Source: Streptomyces iranensis (GTDB taxonomy: Bacteria > Actinomycetota > Actinomycetes > Streptomycetales > Streptomycetaceae). From it: 64,000 nucleotides of DNA. Shown piece after piece: positions 16,864 to 24,930 of the stretch. The stretch's first letter is position 1. Each line of letters starts with the position of its first letter. The notes under the pieces are model-generated. The model was not told where the DNA came from. It ran no database searches and saw only the letters and a program-made list of their open reading frames with translations. The stretch covers positions 62,001-126,000 of the forward strand of contig NZ_JAGGLR010000023.1 of NCBI RefSeq assembly GCF_017874715.1, written 5' to 3'. The position numbers and the translations under genes are program-made.

Positions 16864-18225
16864 GTGGCGCGCCTCAGGATTCTCGTCGTGGGCGCAGGCT
16901 TCGCGGGCGTCGCCTGCGTAGGCCGTCTGGAGCGCCGGCTCGCTCCCGGAGACGCGGACATCGCGCTTGTCACGCCGGTCTCCTACCAGCTGTATCTGCC
17001 GCTGCTGCCGCAGGTCGCGGCGGGCGTACTCACTCCGCAGTCGGTGGCGCTCTCGCTGCGCCGCGGAAGGTACCGCACCAAGATCATCCCGGGCCTTGCC
17101 ATCGGCGTGGACGCCCGAGCGAAGGTCTGCGTCGTCCGCCGGATCACCGGGGAACTGACGAACGAGCGCTACGACTACATCGTGCTCGCGCCCGGCAGCG
17201 TGACCCGCACCTTCGACATCCCCGGCCTGAAGGAAAACGGGCGCGGCATGAAAACGCTCGCCGAGGCCGCGTACCTGAGGGACCACGTCATCGCCCAGCT
17301 CGACCTGGCCGATGCCGCTCTCGACGAGCAGGAGAAGATCTCCCGACTGCAGTTCGTTGTCGTCGGAGGCGGCTATGCGGGCACTGAGACGGCGGCCTGC
17401 CTGCAGCGGCTCACCACCCACGCGGTGCGGCGCTACCCACGGCTCGATCCAAGCCTGATCAGATGGCACCTGATTGACATCGCGCCGAAACTCATGCCCG
17501 AGCTGGGCGACAAGCTCGGCCGCAGCGCGATGGAGGTGCTCCAGCGGCGCGGGGTGGAGATCTCGCTCGGCGTGTCCGTCGCCGAGGCGAGGCCGGACCA
17601 GGTCACCTTCACCGACGGCCGGGTCGTCCCCTCCCGGACCTTGATCTGGACCGCAGGAGTGGTCGCCAGCCCGCTGGTGGAAACGCTGGGGGCCGAGACG
17701 GTACATGGACGGCTCGCCACCACCGCGCAGATGACGCTGCCTGGCTTCGACGGCGTCTTCGCGCTGGGCGACGGCGCCGCCGTACCCGACCTGACGGGGG
17801 GCGACGGCGCAGTCTGCCCGCCCACCGCGCAGCACGCCCACCGGCAGGCCAAGACAGTGGCGGACAACGTCATCGCCGCGCTGCGCGGCGAGTCGCTTCG
17901 GTCCTACCGGCACAGGGACCTCGGTCTGGTGGTCGACCTGGGCGGCAGGGACGCGGTCGCCAAGCCGGTGGGCGTCGAGCTGCATGGGATGCCCGCGCAG
18001 GCGGTGGCCCGGGGCTACCACGTGGGGGCGATGCGCACCAATGTCGCCAAGGCGCGGGTGTTGACGAACTGGATACTGAACGCGGCCGCGGGCGACGACT
18101 TCGTACGGATCGGGTTCCTCGCCGAGGAACAGCCGTCGCTGCGGCACTTCGAACAGACCGACGCCTACATGACACCGCAGCAGGTGCGGGAGCACACCGC
18201 CTCACTCAACGCCGCCCAGGGCTAA
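16864..18225 (+). CDS. FAD-dependent pyridine nucleotide oxidoreductase (type II NADH dehydrogenase-like)
   Basis: The protein has 453 residues from GTG 16864, after AGGGAGGGA. It has two Rossmann motifs, the FAD site at the start (ILVVGAGFAGVACVGRLERR) and the NAD(P) site at mid-protein (LQFVVVGGGYAGTETAACLQ). The second FAD contact is FDGVFALGDGAAVPD. Features typical of NDH-2 proteins include SYQLYLPLLPQVAAGVL and TLIWTAGVVASPLVETLG. No membrane helix is present; NDH-2 enzymes attach peripherally. It would pass electrons from NADH to quinone without proton pumping. It is divergent from the ECF41 sigma gene, which may control it. Confidence 0.87.
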   Translation: MARLRILVVGAGFAGVACVGRLERRLAPGDADIALVTPVSYQLYLPLLPQVAAGVLTPQSVALSLRRGRYRTKIIPGLAIGVDARAKVCVVRRITGELTNERYDYIVLAPGSVTRTFDIPGLKENGRGMKTLAEAAYLRDHVIAQLDLADAALDEQEKISRLQFVVVGGGYAGTETAACLQRLTTHAVRRYPRLDPSLIRWHLIDIAPKLMPELGDKLGRSAMEVLQRRGVEISLGVSVAEARPDQVTFTDGRVVPSRTLIWTAGVVASPLVETLGAETVHGRLATTAQMTLPGFDGVFALGDGAAVPDLTGGDGAVCPPTAQHAHRQAKTVADNVIAALRGESLRSYRHRDLGLVVDLGGRDAVAKPVGVELHGMPAQAVARGYHVGAMRTNVAKARVLTNWILNAAAGDDFVRIGFLAEEQPSLRHFEQTDAYMTPQQVREHTASLNAAQG

Positions 18226-18356
18226 CGCTGCCGACCCGGCATGTCGTCGATGTTCACGCAGGCGACCCGTTCTCGTGCACGTGGCGCCGTCGCCGAGGAG
18301 CGCGTCCTTTCGCCGGCCTGGAATACTTGTGGTCCGGACGCGGCGGAGGAGAGGCA

Positions 18357-19091
18357 ATGGTCGAGCGACCTGGGCGGGCGGGCACGCAGGAGACCAGCAC
18401 TCGTGGCAGGCGGCCCCGCGCCGGGAGCGGGGAGTCCCTCAGCGACCGCGCGTACGAGCACATGCGCACCGCCATCCTCCAGGGGGTCTACCGTCCCAAC
18501 CAGCGGCTGCCCGAGGACGAGGTCGCCTCGGAGCTGAACGCCAGCCGGACGCCCGTACGGGCCGCTCTGATGCGCCTGGTGGACCAGGGCATGGTGGTGC
18601 GCGAGCGGCAGGGCTGGGTCGTACGCGAGCACACGCCGGACGAGATCCGCGAAATCTACGAGGTGCGCTGCGCGCTGGAGGCGATGGCCACCGGGCTGGC
18701 GGCGGTACGCGCGTCCGAGGAGCAGCTCGCCGTGATCTCCGCCTTCTACGAGGACCCGGTCGAGGAGTACGTGGCACAGCCCGGCGCCGAACTGGGCCTG
18801 CTGAACCGGGAGTTCCATCAGGCGATCGTGCGGGCTTCGGCCAATCAGCGGCTGTTCGACGAGTGGCTGCGCAACCGGGACTTCGGCATCACCTACAACA
18901 TGGCCGCCCTGTTCACCCGGGACGAGGCCGTCATCTGCGTCGAAGGCCACAAGAAGATCATCGCTGCCCTGCTGGACCGTGACCGCGAGCAGGCGGAGCG
19001 TCAGGCCAGGCTCCATGTCGAGGACGTACAGGCCGCGGCGTCGCGCAGGATGGACGCCGTACGGGCGCCCGGGAACCTTCACCTCTCCTGA
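18357..19091 (+). CDS. GntR family transcriptional regulator (FadR/FCD type)
   Basis: The protein has 244 residues from ATG 18357 with GGAGGAGAGG upstream. The winged helix spans about 28-95 (LSDRAYEHMRTAILQGVYRP, SELNASRTPVRAALMRL). The all-helical FCD ligand-binding domain follows (EIREIYEVRCALEAMATGLA, REFHQAIVRASANQRLFDEW, GHKKIIAALLDRD, ARLHVEDV), including the acidic/His residues that bind a metal in this class. FCD regulators usually sense organic acids. It sits beside an operator-like cluster (19196-19230) downstream of itself, while the genes it once controlled may be gone. Confidence 0.87.
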   Translation: MVERPGRAGTQETSTRGRRPRAGSGESLSDRAYEHMRTAILQGVYRPNQRLPEDEVASELNASRTPVRAALMRLVDQGMVVRERQGWVVREHTPDEIREIYEVRCALEAMATGLAAVRASEEQLAVISAFYEDPVEEYVAQPGAELGLLNREFHQAIVRASANQRLFDEWLRNRDFGITYNMAALFTRDEAVICVEGHKKIIAALLDRDREQAERQARLHVEDVQAAASRRMDAVRAPGNLHLS

Positions 19092-19585
19092 GTCGCGCAT
19101 CTCGTCCGTGAACGAGGCGGCGCCCGTAGTGGCCTGATCCACGGGGCTCGGCCGGTAAGCAGCGCTGGAACTCGCTTGAAACACATGCTTGTTGCCTTGG
19201 ATCCAAGTTTGTATCCTAAACAGGATGCAGTTTGGGACGTCCGGCGCCGTTCCGGTGCGCCCGCGGGACGCCGATCACGCACGCGGTCAGTCGGCGCGCA
19301 GGCCGTTGGCGGGGAGCCGCAAGGCCATCGACACGGAAGGACCGGAGCACAAAGCGACTCATGCGGAGACGACCAACGACAGAGAACGCCCAGCTCAGTA
19401 CCCTGTGGGCATCTCGGCGAAGGGCTGAACGGCGCGCTCCCGCGCCCCCGTGGTGAGCCTGAAACATCGACACCAGGATCGACGGCGTCACATACTGACC
19501 CTCGTCGGAATCTGACAACGGGGCCTTCTGCGTCCGGGCCTTCCGGGACAGCGGCTTCTGCCGCAACCACGATGAGGAATCGCCA
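19092..19585. other. Intergenic region before the WD40 kinase
   Basis: About 490 bp carry no credible gene; short frames here lack domains. The stretch contains the operator-like palindromes listed at 19196-19230 and, at its right end, the ribosome binding site GAGGAA of the kinase gene. Confidence 0.45.
19196..19230. promoter_or_regulatory. Twin palindromes, candidate GntR/FCD operator
   Basis: CTTGGATCCAAG (19196-19207) is a perfect 12-bp palindrome. It is followed at once by TTGTATCCT-AAAC-AGGATGCAG (19209-19230), whose half-sites match at 7 of 9 positions. FCD-type GntR proteins bind sites of this form, and such a regulator is encoded just upstream. No catabolic gene follows, so the site may be an orphan. 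Confidence 0.45.
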
Positions 19586-22500
19586 GTGAACGCACCTACG
19601 TCGCGGGCCGTTTGGGTGACCGGCGAGACCGTCGACGGCCGGTACCGGGTGATCGGCGAGCTTGGCCGGGGCGGGATGGGCGTCGTGCACCGGGTACGGC
19701 ATCTCGCCTGGGGCATCGACATGGCGGTGAAGAGTTCGCGGCCCGAGCTGTTCCGGCGCCCCGGCGATCAGGAGCTGTTCGTCAGGGAGGCCGAGGCGTG
19801 GGTGTCCCTCGGGCTCCATCCGAACGTCTGCGCCTGCCATTACGTGCGAGTGATCGACGGTGTCCCCCGGGTGTTCGCCGAGTACGTCGACGGCGGCAGC
19901 CTGGCCGAGTGGATCGGTGACGGGCGCCTCCACGCCGGGGACGCGCGGCAGGCCCTCGCCCGTGTTCTCGACACGGCGGTCCAAGCGGCCCGTGGGCTCG
20001 AGCACGCCCATCGCAGAGACCTGGTGCACCAGGACGTGAAGCCGGCCAACATTCTGCTCGACGGCACGGGCGCCGCGAAGATCACCGACTTCGGTCTCGC
20101 CCGGTCCAAGGCCGCCACGGCCCCGACTGACCTCCAAATGGCGCCGGGTGTCAGCGTGTTGGTGCCATCCGGCGGCATGACGGTCGGCTACGCGTCCCCG
20201 GAGCAGCTCGCGGGCGAGCCCGTCGGGCGGCGCAGCGATGTCTACAGTTTCGCGGTCTCGGTCCTGGAGATGTTCACCGGCGGTGTGCATTGGGCGGCTG
20301 GTCCGGTCGCTGGTCTCGCGCTGGAGGAATACCTGGCCGACCCCTCGAATCCGGTCGCGGCGCCGCCGGAAGTCGCCCACCTGCTCCGGCGCTGCCTGCG
20401 GCAGCACCCGGCCCACCGGCCGGCCTCGATGGCGGACATCGCGGACGTACTGACCGGGATCTACGAGCAGGTGACCGGCTCGGCGTATCCGCGTCCCACG
20501 TCGCAGGCCGCCGATCTGCGCGCCGACGAGCTCAACAACCGTGGCCTGTCGCTCCTCGACCTGGACCGGGCCGCCGACGCCGAGCATGCCTTCGACCAGG
20601 CGCTCGCGGTCGACCCGCACCACGTCGGGGCCGTGTACAACGGTGGCCTGTTCCAGTGGCGTACGGGGGCGATCACCGATGGGGAACTCGTCGCCCGGTT
20701 GGAGGCGATCCCGCGCGGCTCCGGCGCGTCCTCCTGGCAGGTGCAGCTGCTTCTGGCCCGGGTCCACCTCGAACGCGGCGACCTCGCGGCGGCACACGAC
20801 CTGCTCGACGCCCTCGCGCGCGAACGGCCCGACGACACCGACGTACGGGCGGCGCTGCGGGTGGCAGCCTCCGGAACCGTGGCCGATGCCCGCCACACCG
20901 GCACCCGCGAATTCCGCGAGCCGTTCGCGCTGCCGTTCGCGCCGGTGAAACTGCTCGCCCGGCACGAGGTGATGGGCTACCTGCCGATCCGGTTCACTCC
21001 CGACGGACGCCTCGCGCTGAGCGGCCACTGGGACGGTGTGCTCCGGCTGTGGTCCACGGCGACCTGCGCACAGCGGTTGGCGGTCAAGGGCAAGGGCCAC
21101 CGCACGCAGGTGCTCGGCGTCGACCTCACCCCTGACGGCTCGTACGCACTGTCCACGAGCCGCGACGGCACGGTGCAGTTCTGGGATCTCAGGGCGGGCA
21201 AGTGTACCCGCGTCATCCGCTCCGCAGCACGCGCCACGGGGTGCCCGGTCAGGCTGAGTGCCGACGGGCGCATCGGTGTGTGGCAGGGTGCGGACGGGCG
21301 CGTCCAGGTCTGGGAACCGCGGACCGGGACCTGCCGGTGGTCGCTCGGGGAAGCGTTCAAGGGCAACCACCTCGACGGCTCGCAGTACGAGGTGAGCGCC
21401 GACGGGCGCCATGTGCTCACCGCAGAGGAGGACGGGGCGCGGCTGTGGAGCGTGGCCGATGGCCGGTGCCGGGTGCTGGCCGCCGGCTCGGCGACGCATG
21501 CGCTGTGCTTCAGTCCCGACGGGCGGATGGTCGCGGTGGCGGGCCAGGACCGGGTGATCCGGTTGTGGGATGCGGAGGACGGCCGGCAGGTCCCTACGCC
21601 GCGTACGTTGACGGGGCTGACCGCCGCGGCCAGTCACCTGGCCTTCGGCGACGGTGGGCGGCTGCTGCTGTCCGGGACGACCGGCGACCACACCGTTCAG
21701 GTCTGGGAGCTGAACAGCGGCCGGTGTCTGCGGACCTTCACCGCCGACGCGTACGGAATGCACCACGTCGGATTCCCGGACGGCGACGACCGGTTCGGCT
21801 GCTCCGTCGGCGGGCATCCCGAACTCCCGCTGCATCGCTGGCGGTTGCCCGGTACCGCATACGCCGCCGAGCCGCACGTGATCAAGCCGCGCGAGTACGC
21901 GGAGGTCAGCCGGCTCGGCGGACTGGCCGAGGAACTGCTCGCCGACGCACGCCAGGCGATGTCGAACGGCCGACACCGGACAGCCTTCGGCCTGTTGACC
22001 CGCGCACGGGAGATACCGGGATACGAGCGCGCGCCCCAGGTCCTGGCCGCCTGGCACGAACTGGGCCGCTCGGCGCGCCACGTACGGCTGCGCTCGGCCT
22101 GGTCGCGGCCACTGGACGCCGGCCACCTCTCCTACGGCGCCATCACGGCGATCGGTGTCGCCGCGGATGCGCGGCTCGCCGTCAGCGGGCAAGGCGACGG
22201 CACCGTACGGATCTGGGACCTGGACAGCGGCGCGTGCACGCGCATCCTCAACGATCACGCGGGCAGGGTGGGCGGGGTGGCGTTGAGCGACGACGGCCGG
22301 CACGTCCTGTGCGAGGGCACCAAGCCACTCGCGGTCATTCGGCGGCAACTGGCCGACGGCGAGTGCCGTCGGCTGACTCCGGACTGGGACATGAGGCGGA
22401 CCATCATGTTCACCGGCGACGGGAGGTACGCCTGGCTCGGCAGCGGCGACGGTGTCCTGCGCCGATGGGACCTGAACGCCGACCGTTTCGTCGCCACGAT

Positions 22501-23017
22501 CACCGGGAACGGCCCGGTCAACGTGATCTCCACGTCCGCGGACGGACGGCTCGCGGCGGTCGGCGACTCAGGCGGCGTGGTCCGGCTGCGGGATCTTGAC
22601 ACCGGAGCCTGCCTGCGGACCTGGACCGGCCCCCGGGAACCGATCCTGTCGGCGTGCCTGAGCGCCGACGGCCGCCTGGCCATGTCCACACACCAGGTCA
22701 TGTCCTCGGGCGCCGGGGACGAACCGATCCGGCTGTGGAACGCCGGTGCCGGGCGGTCCGTACGCGAGTTCGCGGGGCACGAGGGCTGGGTCTCCGCCGT
22801 GCGGTTCACACCCGACGCCCGGTTCGCCTTCTCGGCCGGCCACGACAGATCCGTACGGATGTGGGAGGTCGCCACCGGCCGGTGCCTGCACGTGCTCGAA
22901 GGGCACCAACAACGCATCCGGCACCTCGAACTCACCCCCGACCTGCGCAACTTGGTCACGGCGGGAGACGACGGCATCCGGCTCTGGGACCTCGACTGGG
23001 AGCTGGTGGCCGACTGA
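19586..23017 (+). CDS. Serine/threonine protein kinase with TPR-like linker and two WD40 propellers
   Basis: The protein has 1143 residues from GTG 19586 (GAGGAA upstream). A Hanks-type kinase fills about 20-292: glycine loop GELGRGGMGVVH, Lys49 in MAVK, catalytic loop HQDVKPAN (148-155) and DFG at 168-170. Arg of the usual HRD is replaced by Gln, so it is a non-RD kinase and may not need activation-loop phosphorylation. TPR-like helices follow (about 315-415). Seven WD-type blades (about 450-755, for example GHRTQVLGVDLTPDGS), a helical linker (about 765-850), and seven more blades (about 860-1140, for example VSAVRFTPDARFAFSAGHDR) complete it. No transmembrane helix is present. The propellers likely act as a scaffold or sensor. 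Confidence 0.9.
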   Translation: MNAPTSRAVWVTGETVDGRYRVIGELGRGGMGVVHRVRHLAWGIDMAVKSSRPELFRRPGDQELFVREAEAWVSLGLHPNVCACHYVRVIDGVPRVFAEYVDGGSLAEWIGDGRLHAGDARQALARVLDTAVQAARGLEHAHRRDLVHQDVKPANILLDGTGAAKITDFGLARSKAATAPTDLQMAPGVSVLVPSGGMTVGYASPEQLAGEPVGRRSDVYSFAVSVLEMFTGGVHWAAGPVAGLALEEYLADPSNPVAAPPEVAHLLRRCLRQHPAHRPASMADIADVLTGIYEQVTGSAYPRPTSQAADLRADELNNRGLSLLDLDRAADAEHAFDQALAVDPHHVGAVYNGGLFQWRTGAITDGELVARLEAIPRGSGASSWQVQLLLARVHLERGDLAAAHDLLDALARERPDDTDVRAALRVAASGTVADARHTGTREFREPFALPFAPVKLLARHEVMGYLPIRFTPDGRLALSGHWDGVLRLWSTATCAQRLAVKGKGHRTQVLGVDLTPDGSYALSTSRDGTVQFWDLRAGKCTRVIRSAARATGCPVRLSADGRIGVWQGADGRVQVWEPRTGTCRWSLGEAFKGNHLDGSQYEVSADGRHVLTAEEDGARLWSVADGRCRVLAAGSATHALCFSPDGRMVAVAGQDRVIRLWDAEDGRQVPTPRTLTGLTAAASHLAFGDGGRLLLSGTTGDHTVQVWELNSGRCLRTFTADAYGMHHVGFPDGDDRFGCSVGGHPELPLHRWRLPGTAYAAEPHVIKPREYAEVSRLGGLAEELLADARQAMSNGRHRTAFGLLTRAREIPGYERAPQVLAAWHELGRSARHVRLRSAWSRPLDAGHLSYGAITAIGVAADARLAVSGQGDGTVRIWDLDSGACTRILNDHAGRVGGVALSDDGRHVLCEGTKPLAVIRRQLADGECRRLTPDWDMRRTIMFTGDGRYAWLGSGDGVLRRWDLNADRFVATITGNGPVNVISTSADGRLAAVGDSGGVVRLRDLDTGACLRTWTGPREPILSACLSADGRLAMSTHQVMSSGAGDEPIRLWNAGAGRSVREFAGHEGWVSAVRFTPDARFAFSAGHDRSVRMWEVATGRCLHVLEGHQQRIRHLELTPDLRNLVTAGDDGIRLWDLDWELVAD

Positions 23018-23118
23018 GCGGAGCGGGACGCGTACTGTCCGACGCCGCGGACGGCACGCTCACGTTCACCGTCTCGTCCCCCGAAGCCCTCCCCTCACAC
23101 ACCAGGAGACGATCCTCT

Positions 23119-24486
23119 GTGACGTCCTCGGCCACCATCACGCTCACCCTCGTCGAGGGCCGGGTCAAGCCCGGCGCGTACGTCTTCGAGGAGCGCACCA
23201 CCTGCGTCCTCGGCCGCTCCACCGACTGTTCGCCGCGACTGCCCGACGACTCCGACCACAAGACCGTCTCCCGCCACCACTGCCTGCTCGACATCAACCC
23301 GCCGGACATCCGCATCCGCGACTTCGGCAGCCTCAACGGCACGTACGTCAACGGGGAGAAGATCGGCCAGCGGCGCCGCGGCCTCACCCCCGAGGAGGCC
23401 GTCGCCGATTCCTACCCCGAGCACGACCTCAAGGACGGCGACCGGATCCGCCTCGGTGACACCGTGTTCCGCGTCGACATCACGCGGCCGCAGGTCGCCA
23501 CGGTGAGGCTCGCGCGCTGCGCCAAGTGCGAGCGCGAGCTGGACGACGAGGCGGGCGGCCGCCCCGGCGAGTTGTTGTGCGCCGCCTGTCAGGCGCGGCC
23601 CGACGCCGTGCTCAAGCTGCTGCTCGAGCTGGCGCACGGCGGCCGCGCCGACCTCAGGGCCATCCGCGGCTACTCGGTGATCCGGGAGCTCGGCCGTGGC
23701 GGCATGGGCGCGGTGTACCTGGCCCGGCACGAGGCCACCGGCGTCGAGGTGGCGCTGAAGGTGATGCTGCCGAAGGTGGCGGCGAGCGAGACGGCGCGCG
23801 CCCGGTTCCTGCGCGAGGTGGCGATCACCCGGGCAATGAAGCATCCGCACGTCGTCGCGCTGCACGACGCGGGCTTCGGATACGGAACCTTCTATCTGAC
23901 GACCGAGTTCTGCACCGGCGGCAGCCTGGACCGGCTCGTCGCCGAACGCGGCGGGCGACTCCCGGTCGAGGAAGCGGTGCCCATCGCGGTGCAGGCGCTC
24001 AAGGGCCTGGAACACGCGCACGGGCAGGGCGTCGTCCACCGCGACCTGAGCCCCTCCAACATCCTGCTGCACAAGGAGACCGACGGCTCGACGACGGCGA
24101 AGATCGCCGACTTCGGCATCGGAAAGGCCTTTGACCAGGCGGGCCTGAGCGGGCTGACACGTACCGGCACCACGGCGGGCAAACCGATGTTCATGCCGCG
24201 CCAACAGGTCATCGACTTCCGCAAGGCCACCCCGGCCGTGGACGTCTGGGCATTCGCCGCCTGCATCTACCACACGCTGACCGGAAGGACCCCGCGCGAG
24301 TTCCCGCGCGCCAAGGACCCCTGGCAGGTCGTCCTGCAGGAGCCGGCGATCCCGATCCGCCGCCGCGACCCGGCCATCCCACGACGCCTCGCGGAGGTCA
24401 TCGACACGGCGCTGCGGGAGCGCCCCGAGATCGGCTACGCGAGCGCGGCGGAGCTGCGCGGGGCGCTGGAGCGGGCGTGGCGGTGA
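23119..24486 (+). CDS. FHA-zinc ribbon-Ser/Thr protein kinase
   Basis: The protein has 455 residues from GTG 23119 (AGGAG upstream), 101 bp after the WD40 kinase. An N-terminal FHA domain spans about 20-125 (LGRSTDC, SRHHCLLDI, SLNGTYVNGEKIG). A four-Cys knuckle (CAKC 134-137, CAAC 154-157) looks like a zinc ribbon. The kinase domain (184-455) has GRGGMGAVY, Lys214 in VALKV, HRDLSPSN and DFGIG. In the catalytic loop the usual Lys of HRDLKxxN is Ser; such HRDxS kinases occur in other bacteria, so activity is possible but altered. The FHA domain could bind phosphothreonine made by the adjacent kinase, so the two may form a relay. Confidence 0.9.
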   Translation: MTSSATITLTLVEGRVKPGAYVFEERTTCVLGRSTDCSPRLPDDSDHKTVSRHHCLLDINPPDIRIRDFGSLNGTYVNGEKIGQRRRGLTPEEAVADSYPEHDLKDGDRIRLGDTVFRVDITRPQVATVRLARCAKCERELDDEAGGRPGELLCAACQARPDAVLKLLLELAHGGRADLRAIRGYSVIRELGRGGMGAVYLARHEATGVEVALKVMLPKVAASETARARFLREVAITRAMKHPHVVALHDAGFGYGTFYLTTEFCTGGSLDRLVAERGGRLPVEEAVPIAVQALKGLEHAHGQGVVHRDLSPSNILLHKETDGSTTAKIADFGIGKAFDQAGLSGLTRTGTTAGKPMFMPRQQVIDFRKATPAVDVWAFAACIYHTLTGRTPREFPRAKDPWQVVLQEPAIPIRRRDPAIPRRLAEVIDTALRERPEIGYASAAELRGALERAWR

Positions 24487-24529
24487 GCCCTGACCGCGGC
24501 AGCTACGCGGGAGAAACCGGCCAGCGACC

Positions 24530-24763
24530 GTGACGGTAAATACGGGCAGTCTCCTGGCGGGTCACTCACTGATCGGGGGCACGGGGGCCTCTCTATCGGT
24601 GTGGCCCACCGAAGCCTGCGGCATCGGCGACCGTGGAGCCCTACTGGTCCGCCCCGACCACGTGATCGCCTGGCGCACCGCCCACGCCGTCCCGGACGCC
24701 CTCACGGTCCTCGCCGCCGCCACACGGCAGGCACGGGGACTCGACCGCCCCGCGACACCCTGA
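24530..24763 (+). pseudogene. C-terminal fragment of an FAD-dependent aromatic monooxygenase
   Basis: The frame reads GDRGALLVRPDHVIAWRTA near its middle. This is the conserved end of the thioredoxin-like domain of PHBH-family hydroxylases (usually GAxLVRPDGxVAWR), and it ends after the expected terminal helix (ALTVLAAATRQARGL). The FAD and substrate domains are absent, so this is a stump of about 55 meaningful residues of a normally 400-550 residue enzyme. Confidence 0.55.
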
Positions 24764-24930
24764 GGCGGCCTCGGCCAAACCACGGGGGCCAGGCTTGCGC
24801 GCCGGCCGGCGATGTCGTCGCGTGGGGCGCCGGTTGACCGGGCGACGGCCAACTGATCGCGGAAGGCGCCGTTGTCCTGGCCGCAGCGAGCAGCGGAGCG
24901 CTGTCAGTGGTAGGTGGCAGCCTCGGGTGC

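Noticed and set aside
16402..18195. Long antisense open frame opposite the NDH-2-like oxidoreductase
   Set aside because: No recognisable domain; the plus-strand product has both Rossmann motifs and a good start.
19079..22348. Open frame of more than 1000 codons antisense to the WD40 kinase gene
   Set aside because: It is a codon-position shadow of a GC-rich gene: no ribosome binding site, no domains, Arg/Pro/Gly/His-rich composition, and the plus strand encodes clear kinase and WD40 motifs.
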